DNA of 64,000 nucleotides from Xanthomonas hortorum (GTDB taxonomy: Bacteria > Pseudomonadota > Gammaproteobacteria > Xanthomonadales > Xanthomonadaceae), in the NCBI RefSeq assembly GCF_002940005.1, contig NZ_MDEF01000004.1; one strand, given 5' to 3'. The translations under genes were made by a program, and so were the position numbers. Below are positions 46,619-55,232 of the stretch, piece by piece (within the stretch, counting starts at the first letter, position 1; every line of letters begins with the position of its first letter). The notes beneath the pieces are model-generated. The model was not told where the DNA came from, did no database searches, and worked only from the letters and a program-made list of their open reading frames with translations.

Positions 46619-47384
46619 CACGCACCTCGATCTGTTGCGCGCGCAAAAATTGCTTGAGTTCCGGGATCGGAATCGCGCCGCTATGAAACACGCTGGCGGC
46701 CAATGCGCCATCGACATCGGCCTGGTCGAATACATCGGCAAAATGCTGCATCTCACCCGCACCGCCTGAGGCGATCAACGGCACGTGGCACTGCGCACGC
46801 ACCTGACGCAGCTGCGCGATGTCGTAGCCACGCCGCACGCCATCGTTGTCCATGCAGTTGAGCACGATCTCGCCAGCACCCAGGCGCTGCGCTTCGGCCA
46901 CCCAATCCAGGGTGCGCATCGGCAAGGCCTGCGTCTTGCTGGGGTCGCCGGTATAGCGACGCACGCGCCACTGCCCATCTTCCTCGCGGATCGAGTCGAC
47001 ACCGACCACCACGCATTGCACGCCGAAGGCATCGGCCAGCTCGGAGATCAATTGTGGGCGGCCAAGCGCGGGCGAGTTGATCGAAATCTTGTCGGCACCG
47101 GCATGCAGCACCGCGCGCGCGGTGTCCACATCGCGGATGCCGCCGGCTACGCAGAACGGAATATCGATCAACCGCGCGACCCGCTCGACCCAGGTGTAAT
47201 CGACCGAGCGTCCTTCCGGGCTGGCGCCGATGTCGTAGAACACCAGTTCGTCGGCACCTTGCGCGCGATAACGCAATGCCAGCTCGACGATGTCGCCCAT
47301 GTCGATGTGGTCGCGGAACTTGACGCCCTTGACCACGCGCCCGTCGCGCACGTCCAGGCACGGAATGATGCGGCGACTCAGCAT
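46608..47384 (-). CDS. hisF: Imidazole glycerol phosphate synthase, cyclase subunit HisF
   Basis: HisF closes the imidazole ring using ammonia from HisH. The 258-residue (beta-alpha)8 barrel starts MLSRRIIPCLDVRDGRVVKG, where the catalytic aspartate (D11) is in CLDV. It has phosphate-binding CVAGGIRD and IASGGAGEM, and the second catalytic aspartate in VLNCMDNDGVRRGYD, where E. coli has N-DG. ATG 47384 lies seven bases inside hisA and was chosen by homology; the open frame continues upstream without it. Confidence 0.96.
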   Translation of the reverse strand: MLSRRIIPCLDVRDGRVVKGVKFRDHIDMGDIVELALRYRAQGADELVFYDIGASPEGRSVDYTWVERVARLIDIPFCVAGGIRDVDTARAVLHAGADKISINSPALGRPQLISELADAFGVQCVVVGVDSIREEDGQWRVRRYTGDPSKTQALPMRTLDWVAEAQRLGAGEIVLNCMDNDGVRRGYDIAQLRQVRAQCHVPLIASGGAGEMQHFADVFDQADVDGALAASVFHSGAIPIPELKQFLRAQQIEVRDGQ

Positions 47385-48112
47385 GCCAGTGCCTCCTTCA
47401 AAGCCAGATGCCCTTCCAGCAAGGCCTTGCCGAGCACGATGCCGGCGCAGCCTGCGGCGTTGGCAGCAGCCACATCGGCCAGATTGCGTGCACCGCCGGA
47501 GACCTGCACCTGCAGTTGCGGCGCCAGCGTGCGCAGGTGTGCGTACAGGTCCATGTTGGGGCCGGACAGCATGCCGTCGCGGGCGATATCGGTACACAAC
47601 AGATGCTGCAGACCGGCCTGCGCGTAACGCACGGCCAGTTGGTCCAGCGTGGCCTCGGCCGCTTCGGTCCAGCCATGCACCGGCAATTGCCAGACGCCGT
47701 GGGCGTCCTGACGCGTGTCCAGCGCGATGGTCAGCCGGTCGGCACCGAATTCCTGCAGCCAGTCGATGACGGTGTCGGCCTCGCGCACCGCCAATGAGCC
47801 AATCACCACGCGCGCGGCGCCGGCATCGAGGATGCGCGCCACATCCTCGCGTGAGCGCACACCGCCGCCGGTCTGCACCTGCAGGCCAGTCTGGCGCACG
47901 ATCTCGCCGAGTGTCGCGGCCAAGGTGTAGCCGCCCGCCTTCGCCGCATCCAGATCGACCAGATGCATCCACTGCGCGCCAGTATCGGCAAACGCCTGCG
48001 CGCGCGGCAGCACATCGTCGCCGTACTGGGTTTCGCGCGCGTAATCGCCTTGCAGCAAACGCACCACGCGGCCGTTGCTGATATCCAGCGCCGGGTAAAC
48101 GGTGAAACTCAT
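47378..48112 (-). CDS. hisA: ProFAR isomerase HisA
   Basis: HisA isomerises the ribosyl-imidazole intermediate (ProFAR) to PRFAR. The 244-residue barrel has VYPALDISNGRVVRLLQGDY with the first catalytic aspartate, MHLVDLDAAKAGG, QTGGGVRSREDVARIL and the second catalytic aspartate in LCTDIARDGMLSGPNMD. It overlaps hisF by seven bases and its own ATG overlaps the hisH stop as ATGA. Its barrel resembles HisF, as in all organisms. Confidence 0.96.
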   Translation of the reverse strand: MSFTVYPALDISNGRVVRLLQGDYARETQYGDDVLPRAQAFADTGAQWMHLVDLDAAKAGGYTLAATLGEIVRQTGLQVQTGGGVRSREDVARILDAGAARVVIGSLAVREADTVIDWLQEFGADRLTIALDTRQDAHGVWQLPVHGWTEAAEATLDQLAVRYAQAGLQHLLCTDIARDGMLSGPNMDLYAHLRTLAPQLQVQVSGGARNLADVAAANAAGCAGIVLGKALLEGHLALKEALAC

Positions 48113-48711
48113 GGGAAGCTCATCTCAAGGAAATTGCGCAGGATGCGTGCACCGGTTTCGGCCGAACGCTCGGGATGGAACTGCGCGCCGCAGCGCAGGC
48201 CTTGCTGCACCACCGCGGTAAACAAGCCACCGTGATCGCAGGCGGCCACGGTATCGGCCGTCACCGGCGCGGCATAACCGTGCACGAAATAGGCGCTTGC
48301 ACGCTCCGGCAGACCCGCCAGCAACGCGGATTCGCGTATCGGCACCAGCTGATTCCAGCCCATATGCGGCACGCGAATGCCGAGCGCAGGCGTCATGTGC
48401 CGCACGATGCCCGGCAACAGCCCAAGGCAATCGACATCGCCTTCTTCGGAATGTTCAAACAGCAATTGCATCCCCAAGCAGATGCCGATCAGCGGCACCT
48501 GCAGTTGTCGCAAAGGTTCGATCAAGCCCTGCGCGCGCAAGCGCGACATCGCTTCGGGTGCGGCGCCGACGCCGGGCAGGATGACGCGCTGCGCGCCCTG
48601 CAACCCTTCGGCATCACGTACCACGCGCGCTTCCACGCCCAGCCGCTCCAACGCATAGCGCACCGAGCCTAGATTGGCGCCGCCGGCATCGATCAGCGCA
48701 AGGTCGGTCAT
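48109..48711 (-). CDS. hisH: Imidazole glycerol phosphate synthase, glutamine amidotransferase subunit HisH
   Basis: HisH releases ammonia from glutamine for HisF. The 200-residue class I amidotransferase has LIDAGGANLGSVRYALERLG, the nucleophile cysteine in IGICLGMQLLFEHSEEG, and the His/Glu pair in GAQFHPERSAETG. MGWNQLVP fits the HisF contact region. ATG 48711 overlaps the hisB stop. An upstream open frame to 49038 is inside hisB and not part of the gene. Confidence 0.96.
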   Translation of the reverse strand: MTDLALIDAGGANLGSVRYALERLGVEARVVRDAEGLQGAQRVILPGVGAAPEAMSRLRAQGLIEPLRQLQVPLIGICLGMQLLFEHSEEGDVDCLGLLPGIVRHMTPALGIRVPHMGWNQLVPIRESALLAGLPERASAYFVHGYAAPVTADTVAACDHGGLFTAVVQQGLRCGAQFHPERSAETGARILRNFLEMSFP

Positions 48712-49835
48712 AGCGCACCCTTGGTCGATGGCAATGCGGTACCTTCGCGACGGATCGCCTGACGCAGCGCACGCGCCAGCGCCTTGAAGCAGGCTTCGAC
48801 CTTGTGGTGATCGTTCTCGCCGCGCACGCTCAGGTGCAGATTCAAACCGGACGCATCGCAGATCGAACGGAAAAAATGCGGCACCAGTTCGGTGGGCATA
48901 TCGCCCACGCGCTCGCGCTTGAAATCGCCTTCGAACACGAAGTACGGCCGGCCGCTGAAATCCAGTGCGGCGCTGGCGATGGTTTCGTCCATCGGCAGCG
49001 TGAAGCCATGTTGCGCGGTGTCGCCTGCAACGCGCCATGGGCTGCTTTCCGGATCAAAACCATAACGGCCGATGCCGCGCTTGTCGCCCAGCGCTTCGCG
49101 CAAGGCCTGGCCTAGTGCCAGACCGGTGTCTTCGATGGTGTGGTGCTCGTCGATATGCAGATCGCCTTCGGCGCGAATGTCCAGCGCAAAGCCGCCGTGT
49201 TTGCCGATCTGCTCCAGCATGTGATCGAAGAACGGCAGGCCGGTGGCGGTGTGCGGTTCGGCCACGCGATCCAGATCCAGCTCGACGCGGATCCTGGTTT
49301 CCTTGGTATTGCGCTGGACTACCGCGCGCCGTGGTGCATCCGCGAGCTCGTGCGCAATGCCGGGCCAATCCCACTCGCCGCCAAACTCGTCGGTACGCAG
49401 CTGGAAGCCACGGATATTGAGGTTCTGCGCGAACTGGATGTCGGTGATGCGGTCGCCCACCATCGCCGAGCGTGCCCAATCGATATTGCGATCCTGCAGA
49501 TACGGCACCATCAGGCCGACGCCGGGCTTGCGCGTGGGCGCGTTGTCGGCGGGCCAGCTGCAGTCGATCAACACTTCGCGGAACACGATGCCCTGGCTGG
49601 CGAAGATCTGCAGCATCAGGTTGTTGGGGCCATCGAAGGATGCGCGCGGATAGCTTTCGCTGCCCAGGCCGTCCTGATTGCTGACGATGACGAACTGGTA
49701 GCCAGCATCGCGCAACTTGAGCATCGCCGGAATCACGTTGTCGACGAAGCGCAGTTTTTCGTAGGCGTCGATCTGGTAATCGGCCGGCTCGGTGATCAGC
49801 GTGCCATCCCGGTCGACGAAAAGAATGGGGGTCAT
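48708..49835 (-). CDS. hisB: Bifunctional histidinol-phosphatase / imidazoleglycerol-phosphate dehydratase
   Basis: This fusion performs steps 7 and 9 of the pathway. The N-terminal HAD phosphatase (residues 1-165) starts PILFVDRDGTLITEP with the nucleophile aspartate. The dehydratase (about 170-375) has TGLPFFDHMLEQIGKHGGFAL, DEHHTIEDTGLALGQALREALGDKRGIGRYG and VRGENDHHKVEACFKALARALRQAI, the duplicated His-rich metal sites. The 375-residue length matches the enterobacterial fusion. It overlaps hisC and hisH by four bases each. Confidence 0.96.
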   Translation of the reverse strand: MTPILFVDRDGTLITEPADYQIDAYEKLRFVDNVIPAMLKLRDAGYQFVIVSNQDGLGSESYPRASFDGPNNLMLQIFASQGIVFREVLIDCSWPADNAPTRKPGVGLMVPYLQDRNIDWARSAMVGDRITDIQFAQNLNIRGFQLRTDEFGGEWDWPGIAHELADAPRRAVVQRNTKETRIRVELDLDRVAEPHTATGLPFFDHMLEQIGKHGGFALDIRAEGDLHIDEHHTIEDTGLALGQALREALGDKRGIGRYGFDPESSPWRVAGDTAQHGFTLPMDETIASAALDFSGRPYFVFEGDFKRERVGDMPTELVPHFFRSICDASGLNLHLSVRGENDHHKVEACFKALARALRQAIRREGTALPSTKGAL

Positions 49836-50923
49836 GCGGCGGCCTCCTGCTTGCGTTGCAGCGCGCTCAGCACGCGCTCGTTCTGTTCGTGCGTGCCCAG
49901 GGTGATGCGCAGCGCGTCGAACAGCTGCGGCACCGCGCGTTGATCGCGCACCACCACACCGGCCTCCAGCAGCGCCTGAAATGCCGCTTCGGCGTCGTCG
50001 AAGCGCACCAGCAGGAAGTTGCCTTGCGAGGGATACACCTGACGCACACCGGCCAGTTGTTCAAGCGCCTTGTGCACGCGTGTGCGCTCGCTGCGCACCT
50101 CCGCAATGCGCCGACGGGTGACTTCCAGCGCCGGCGCGGACAAGGCCTGCTCGGCCATCGCCGCGCACGGGGTCGGCACCGGGTACGGTGCCTGGCAGCG
50201 CCGCAGCAAGGCGATCAATTCGGCATTGGCGATCAGGCTGCCGATGCGTGCCGCCGCCAGCGCATGCGCCTTGGACAGCGTGCGCAACACGGCCAGATTG
50301 GCGTAGCGCGCAAGCAGACTCACTGCCGATGGCACATCGGAGAATTCGCCATAGGCTTCATCGACAACCACCAGCGCTTTGCCCTGCAATGCCTGCAAGG
50401 CAGTTTCGATCTCGTCCAACGCAATCGCCGAGCCGGCCGGGTTGGACGGCGAACACAGGAACACCAACTTGGCACGCGCGGCCAACGCTGCTTCGACAAT
50501 CACCGGGATGTCCGCGTGGAAACCCTCAGGCCCGTCCACCAGCGGTACTTCGACCAACGGCGCGTTCTGCAAGCGCGCGCACACCGCGTACATGCCGAAC
50601 ACCGGCGGGGTCACCACCACCGCATCGCGCTCGGGCACGCACAGGCCGCGCACCAGCAGATCGATCGCCTCGTCGCTGCCGCGCCCGATCAACAGTTGCT
50701 CGGGCACGCAGCCGTACAGCGTCGCCAGCGCGCTGCGCAAACCCTTGGGTTGCGGATCCGGATAGCGCCGCGTGCTGGCGCCCGGGTCGGCCGGATTTCC
50801 CCACGCCGACTCGTTGGCGTTGAGCCACACATCGCCCTGCAAGGCGCTGGTACGTGCCGACGAGTAGCCGGCAAAGGCGCGCAGGTCCTCGCGCACAAGA
50901 TCCAGAATCGATGTGGTCCTCAT
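49832..50923 (-). CDS. hisC: Histidinol-phosphate aminotransferase
   Basis: HisC transaminates imidazole acetol phosphate to histidinol phosphate. The 363-residue PLP enzyme shows LNANESAWGNP, RYPDPQPKGLRSALA, GRGSDEAIDLLVRGLC, LCSPSNPAGSAI, VVDEAYGEF and the Schiff-base lysine in LRTLSKAHALAAARIGSLI. ATG 50923 is taken because it overlaps the hisD stop as ATGA and the family sequence begins there. Confidence 0.96.
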   Translation of the reverse strand: MRTTSILDLVREDLRAFAGYSSARTSALQGDVWLNANESAWGNPADPGASTRRYPDPQPKGLRSALATLYGCVPEQLLIGRGSDEAIDLLVRGLCVPERDAVVVTPPVFGMYAVCARLQNAPLVEVPLVDGPEGFHADIPVIVEAALAARAKLVFLCSPSNPAGSAIALDEIETALQALQGKALVVVDEAYGEFSDVPSAVSLLARYANLAVLRTLSKAHALAAARIGSLIANAELIALLRRCQAPYPVPTPCAAMAEQALSAPALEVTRRRIAEVRSERTRVHKALEQLAGVRQVYPSQGNFLLVRFDDAEAAFQALLEAGVVVRDQRAVPQLFDALRITLGTHEQNERVLSALQRKQEAAA

Positions 50924-52215
50924 GCTGCAACTCCCATGCGCAACGCCACCGCATTGGCGTGCGCATCCAGGCCTTCGGCGCGCGCCAGAATCAAGGCGCA
51001 TTCCCCGATGCCATCGATGCCGGCCTTGCTGGCGGCCTGCACGCTGACCATGTTCTGGAAGCTGGCCACGCTCACGCCGCTATAGGCACGTGCCGCGCCG
51101 CTGGTCGGCAATACGTGGTTGGTGCCGCTGCAGTAATCGCCGAGCGCTTCGGGCGTGTAATCGCCTAAAAACACCGAGCCGGCCGCTTCGACCTGGCTCA
51201 GCCAGGCACGCGGTTCGCGCAGTGCGAGAATCAGGTGTTCCGGCGCATAACGATTGCTGATCGCAAACGCCTCGTCCAGCGTGGTCACCTTGATCAGGCG
51301 CGATTGCGCCAAGGCCTGGCGCGCGATTTCGGCACGCGACAACTGCGCCAGCTGGATTTCCAGTTGCACTTCCACCGCCGCGATCAACGTATCGCTGTCG
51401 GAGAGCAGCAACACCTGCGAATCCGGGCCGTGTTCGGCCTGTGAGAGCAGATCGGCAGCGACAAAGGCCGGCTGCGCACCGGCATCGGCGATCACCAGCA
51501 CTTCCGACGGGCCTGCAGGCATGTCGATCGCCGCCGCACCGGACTGCGCCACCTGCTGCTTGGCTTCGGTAACGAAGCTGTTGCCCGGGCCGAACAACTT
51601 GTCGCAACTCGGCACCGATTCGGTGCCATACGCCATCGCCGCAATTGCCTGCGCACCACCGAGCTTGAACACGCGGCGCACGCCGGTCAGCTGCGCGGCC
51701 ACCAGCACTGCCGGATCCACGCTGCCGTCCTTACGCGGCGGCGTGCACAGCACGACTTCACGGCAACCGGCCAGGCGCGCCGGCACGCCGAGCATCAATG
51801 CGGTCGACGGCAACGGCGCGCTTCCGGCCGGCACATACAGGCCGACCCGGCCGATCGGCCGCACGATCTTTTCGCACACCACGCCCGGCGCGGTTTCCAC
51901 CGCATAGCCTGCGCTCATGCCGGCGCGGTGAAAGGTGTCGATCCGTGCCACCGCGTCCTGCATGGCCTGACGCAGCTCCGGGGCCACCGCCGCTTCGGCG
52001 GCGGCGAATTCGGCCTCGCTCACGGCGAAGCTCTCCAGCGACACGCCATCGAAGCGCGCAGTGATGTCGCGTAACGCTGCATCGCCGCGTGCGCGCACAT
52101 CGGCAATCAATGCAGCCACCGCATCGCGGGTCTGCGTGGCCACGGTCTGCACCGGGCGGGTCAATGCCTGGCTGCGTGCAGCGGCATCGAGTTGGGACCA
52201 ATCGAGAATGTTCAT
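50920..52215 (-). CDS. hisD: Histidinol dehydrogenase
   Basis: HisD oxidises histidinol to histidine in two NAD-dependent, zinc-requiring steps. The 431-residue protein has GRVGLYVPAGSAPLPSTALMLGVPA, DKLFGPGNSFVTEAKQQV, DMPAGPSEVLVIAD, zinc ligands in LLSQAEHGPDSQVLLLS and YAPEHLIL, and the late motif GDYCSGTNHVLPTSGAAR. ATG 52215 overlaps the hisG stop. The longer frame runs into hisG and is not used. Confidence 0.96.
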   Translation of the reverse strand: MNILDWSQLDAAARSQALTRPVQTVATQTRDAVAALIADVRARGDAALRDITARFDGVSLESFAVSEAEFAAAEAAVAPELRQAMQDAVARIDTFHRAGMSAGYAVETAPGVVCEKIVRPIGRVGLYVPAGSAPLPSTALMLGVPARLAGCREVVLCTPPRKDGSVDPAVLVAAQLTGVRRVFKLGGAQAIAAMAYGTESVPSCDKLFGPGNSFVTEAKQQVAQSGAAAIDMPAGPSEVLVIADAGAQPAFVAADLLSQAEHGPDSQVLLLSDSDTLIAAVEVQLEIQLAQLSRAEIARQALAQSRLIKVTTLDEAFAISNRYAPEHLILALREPRAWLSQVEAAGSVFLGDYTPEALGDYCSGTNHVLPTSGAARAYSGVSVASFQNMVSVQAASKAGIDGIGECALILARAEGLDAHANAVALRMGVAA

Positions 52216-53126
52216 GCCAGCGAGCGCTCCACCGTCAACACCATCAGACCTTGCGCACCGGCGCGTTCGAGTTCTTCCAAGCGTTGCCAGGTCACCGCGC
52301 CATGGCACATGGTCTGCAACCGCAGCACGCCGTTTCCATCGTCTGGCAACTGCACCAGTGGGTCGGCGTCGGGCAGCAGGCGGCGCAACGCATCCACGTT
52401 GTCCTGTTCGGCGCGGAACATCAGCAGCTTGCTGTCGCGCAGCTTGAGCACGCCGTCCATGCGCCGCAGCAGCATGGCCAACAAGGCGGCACGTGCATCG
52501 GCCGGTTCGCGCACGGCGCCGGCCAGCACTGCTTCGCTTTCCATCACCAGTTCTACCGGCTTGAGCTGGTTGGCGGCCAGGGTGGCGCCGCTGGAGACCA
52601 GGTCGCAGATCAGATCGGCGGTGCCCAGGCGCGGGGCGATTTCCACCGAGCCGGACAATTCCACCACTGCCGCGTCGATGCCCTGGCGCTCCAGCCAGTC
52701 GGCCAGGATTGACGGGTAGCTGGTGGCGATGCGCTTGCCGGCCAGTTGCTCCACACCCTGCCAGTCCCATTCTTCCGGCACCGCGAGCATCAGGCGGCAC
52801 TGGCCGAAACCGACCCCACGCACCGCGTGATATGCGGCCGGCAAGCCGTTGCGGCGGCGCTCGGATGCCTGCTCTTCCAGCTCGTTCTGGCCGACGATGC
52901 CCAGGTCGCAGACGCCGTCGGCGATCAGGCCGGGGATGTCGTCGTCGCGTACCAGTAGCAGGTCCACCGGCAGCGATTCGCCGTAGCAGAACAATTTGTC
53001 GCGGCTCTGCCGCCAGCTCAGCCCGCAGGCGGCCAGCAGGCTGCGCGCCGGTTCGGCCAGGCGGCCGCTCTTCTGGATGGCGATACGCAACCGGTCACGT
53101 GCCGGTGCTGCCGTGGAAGCACTCAT
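52212..53126 (-). CDS. hisG: ATP phosphoribosyltransferase, long form HisG
   Basis: HisG makes the first committed step, joining ATP and PRPP. The 304-residue protein is the long form: the catalytic domains show LRIAIQKSGRLAEPARSLL, ADGVCDLGIVGQNELEE and DLVSSGATLAANQLKPVE (PRPP-binding). The C-terminal 75 residues form the ACT-like regulatory domain (RRMDGVLKLRDSKLLMFRAEQ ... VTWQRLEELERAGAQGLMVLTVERSLA), implying feedback inhibition by histidine. It starts nine bases after the yerC stop. Confidence 0.96.
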   Translation of the reverse strand: MSASTAAPARDRLRIAIQKSGRLAEPARSLLAACGLSWRQSRDKLFCYGESLPVDLLLVRDDDIPGLIADGVCDLGIVGQNELEEQASERRRNGLPAAYHAVRGVGFGQCRLMLAVPEEWDWQGVEQLAGKRIATSYPSILADWLERQGIDAAVVELSGSVEIAPRLGTADLICDLVSSGATLAANQLKPVELVMESEAVLAGAVREPADARAALLAMLLRRMDGVLKLRDSKLLMFRAEQDNVDALRRLLPDADPLVQLPDDGNGVLRLQTMCHGAVTWQRLEELERAGAQGLMVLTVERSLA

Positions 53127-53135
53127 CTTGTTCTC

Positions 53136-53462
53136 TCAGTGGGATTCGTCAGGGCGCGCCGATTGCTCGCGCAGGGCCGTGGCATAGCCGCCGGCACCGT
53201 GTTCCAGGGTGCGTGCAACGCGCCCGATGGTGGTCACGCTGACCTGGGTCAGCTCGTGGATCTCGCGGTACGGCACGCCCTTGATCAACAACGGCACCAC
53301 CCGCCAGCGGTCGGACATGGCCTCCAGCTCGGCAGGCGTAGACAGATCGCGCAGAAAGGCCTCGACCGCGCCGGGCTCCTTCAGGCACGCCAGTGCATCG
53401 GCCAGCATCTTGAGGGAGGCGGCGACATCGGCACTTTCGCGGGGAGCAGGTCGTTGTTTCAT
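53136..53462 (-). CDS. TrpR/YerC-family regulator at the head of the his operon
   Basis: The 108-residue protein is a Trp-repressor-like helix-turn-helix protein of the YerC/YecD family: LKMLADALACLKEPGAVEAFLRDLSTPAELEAMSDRWRVVPLL, then the HTH in GVPYREIHELTQVSVTTIGRVARTLEHGAGGY. Leading the his operon, it may be its regulator; in some bacteria this protein is called HisR. ATG 53462 follows directly after a perfect inverted repeat with no Shine-Dalgarno sequence in between, so its message may be leaderless. It binds an unknown effector, if any. Confidence 0.85.
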   Translation of the reverse strand: MKQRPAPRESADVAASLKMLADALACLKEPGAVEAFLRDLSTPAELEAMSDRWRVVPLLIKGVPYREIHELTQVSVTTIGRVARTLEHGAGGYATALREQSARPDESH

Positions 53463-53498
53463 TGCGTTAATGTAATAGCGTGTTAGTACATTAACGCA
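53463..53498 (-). promoter_or_regulatory. Perfect 12-base inverted repeat, candidate his operon operator
   Basis: TGCGTTAATGTA (53463-53474) and TACATTAACGCA (53487-53498) are exact inverse complements separated by 12 bases. The spacer on the minus strand, CTAACACGCTAT, also supplies TATTAC, a plausible -10 hexamer. The GTACTAAC portion resembles a Trp-repressor half-site (GTACTAG). Its place directly against the regulator's start codon suggests autoregulation. Confidence 0.65.
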
Positions 53499-53573
53499 GC
53501 CAGGGTCCGTAGGACAAGCGCTGCAGTCCGAAGCGTTCAGCGAAGTAGCGGACCCTGCTGCGGACCGGAAACG

Positions 53574-53610
53574 AAAAACCCACCGACAGCGAGGTGTCAG
53601 TGGGTTTGTT
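53574..53610 (-). terminator. Terminator of hisS
   Basis: On the minus strand the hairpin is AAACCCACTGACA - CCTCGC - TGTCGGTGGGTTT, with one mismatch, followed by TTCGTTT (five T's in all at the stem end). It stands about 80 bases after the hisS stop and separates hisS transcription from the his operon. Confidence 0.75.
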
Positions 53611-53688
53611 TCCGCATCGGTACCCGGAGGCGCCATCGCCTACGCTGTACCAGCCTGGCTGTATTCCCTATCTGGCCAGGCCAGCGCC

Positions 53689-55125
53689 TCAATCGGCCTT
53701 GATGCCACCAGCCACCAGCATCGCCTTGGCCTGCTCCAGCTCCACCAGCAACGTGCTCGCCAGCTCGTCGCGGGCGACATCGAACTGCTGCTCGCGCACC
53801 AGGTCCTTGACCGCCACCACGCCGCGCGCCAGTTCGTCGTCGCCGGCCAGCACCACGAAGCGGATGCCCGCACGCGCGGCGTACTGGAACTGCTTGCCGA
53901 TCTTTTTCGGTTCCATCTGCACTTCGGTATTGATGCCACCGATGCGTAGCCGGCGCGCGATATCCAGCGCATCGCCCAGGCGCGACTCGTCCATCAACGC
54001 CACCATCGCGTGCACGCTGCTTTCGGCGATGCCCTGGATCAGGCCGGCCTCGCGCAGCTGCCAGAACAGCCGGGTCAGACCGATGGAGATGCCAACGCCG
54101 GGCAATTTGGACTTGGTGTAGTGGCTGGCCAGGCTCTCGTAGCGGCCGCCCGAGCAGATCGAGCCGATCTGCGGGTGGTCGGTCAGCGTGGTCTCGTAGA
54201 CGGTGCCGGTGTAGTAATCCAGCCCACGCGCGATCGAGAAGTTCAGGCAGTACGCGCTCTCGGGCACGCCCAGCGCCTTGACCAATTCAAGCACTTCGCG
54301 CAGTTCGGCAATGCCCTCGCTCAGCGTCGCGCTCGCACCGACCGAGGCCTCCAGCGCCTGCAGCTGCGCCAGCGCATCGGCATGCCCGTTCGAGCGTACC
54401 GCCACGAAGGCCAGGATCTTGTCGACCTGTTCGGTGGCGATGCCGAAGCCCTCGCCCACCAGCGTATCGCGCACGTAATCGGCGCCGCGCTTGTCGATCT
54501 TGTCGACCTCGCGCAGCACCGCCAGCTGCAGCTCGCCCTCGGCCACACCCAGGCTTTCGAAGAAGCCGCGCAGCAGCTTGCGGTTGTTCAACTGCACCTT
54601 GAACTCGCCAATGCCCAGCTCGGCGAACACCGCGTGGATCACCGCCAGCACTTCGGCGTCGTAGCGGATGCTCAACGCATCCTTGCCGATCACGTCGATA
54701 TCGCACTGATAGAACTCGCGGAAGCGCCCGCGCTGGGCACGCTCGCCGCGATACACGCGCTGCATCTGATAGCGGCGGAACGGGAAGCTCAACTCGTGTT
54801 CGTGCTCGGCCACATAGCGCGCCAGCGGCACGGTGAGGTCGAAGCGCAGCGCCAGCTCCGGCAGGCCGCCGCTCTCGGCGCCCTCGTCGGCGGCGGCGGC
54901 CGCATTGGCCAGCGCGCCGGTGGACTGCACGAAGTACACCTGGCGCTCGGTCTCGCCGCCGGATTTGGTCAACAGCACGTCGGACAGTTCGAACACCGGG
55001 GTTTCGACCGGCAGGAACCCGAACCGCTCGTAATTGCGGCGGATGACGTCCAGCATGCGCTGGAACGCGATCTGCTCGCGCGGCAGCAATTCCATGATGC
55101 CGGGCGGCGTACGGGGCTTGATCAC
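53689..55125 (-). CDS. hisS: Histidyl-tRNA synthetase
   Basis: HisRS charges tRNA-His. The 478-residue class II enzyme starts IKPRTPPGIMELLPREQIAF and has motif 2 in MQRVYRGERAQRGRFREFYQCDIDVIG. It has the histidine-specific ARGLDYYTGTVYE (A motif) and motif 3 in LPGVGISIGLTRLFWQL. The C-terminal anticodon-binding domain contains RLRIGGINTEVQMEPKKIGKQFQYAARAG. GTG 55125 is chosen with GGAG eight bases upstream. It lies upstream of the his operon behind a terminator and diverges from the FNR-type gene. Confidence 0.95.
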   Translation of the reverse strand: MIKPRTPPGIMELLPREQIAFQRMLDVIRRNYERFGFLPVETPVFELSDVLLTKSGGETERQVYFVQSTGALANAAAAADEGAESGGLPELALRFDLTVPLARYVAEHEHELSFPFRRYQMQRVYRGERAQRGRFREFYQCDIDVIGKDALSIRYDAEVLAVIHAVFAELGIGEFKVQLNNRKLLRGFFESLGVAEGELQLAVLREVDKIDKRGADYVRDTLVGEGFGIATEQVDKILAFVAVRSNGHADALAQLQALEASVGASATLSEGIAELREVLELVKALGVPESAYCLNFSIARGLDYYTGTVYETTLTDHPQIGSICSGGRYESLASHYTKSKLPGVGISIGLTRLFWQLREAGLIQGIAESSVHAMVALMDESRLGDALDIARRLRIGGINTEVQMEPKKIGKQFQYAARAGIRFVVLAGDDELARGVVAVKDLVREQQFDVARDELASTLLVELEQAKAMLVAGGIKAD

Positions 55126-55232
55126 GAGCGAAACTCCTGCAGGGCAATGTGGCGAACGCGCAATTCTACCGGCTGGCGGCCGCGCTGACCGCATGGCGTA
55201 TCATTGCAGCGCCTCTTGGCAATGCGTGGCCC

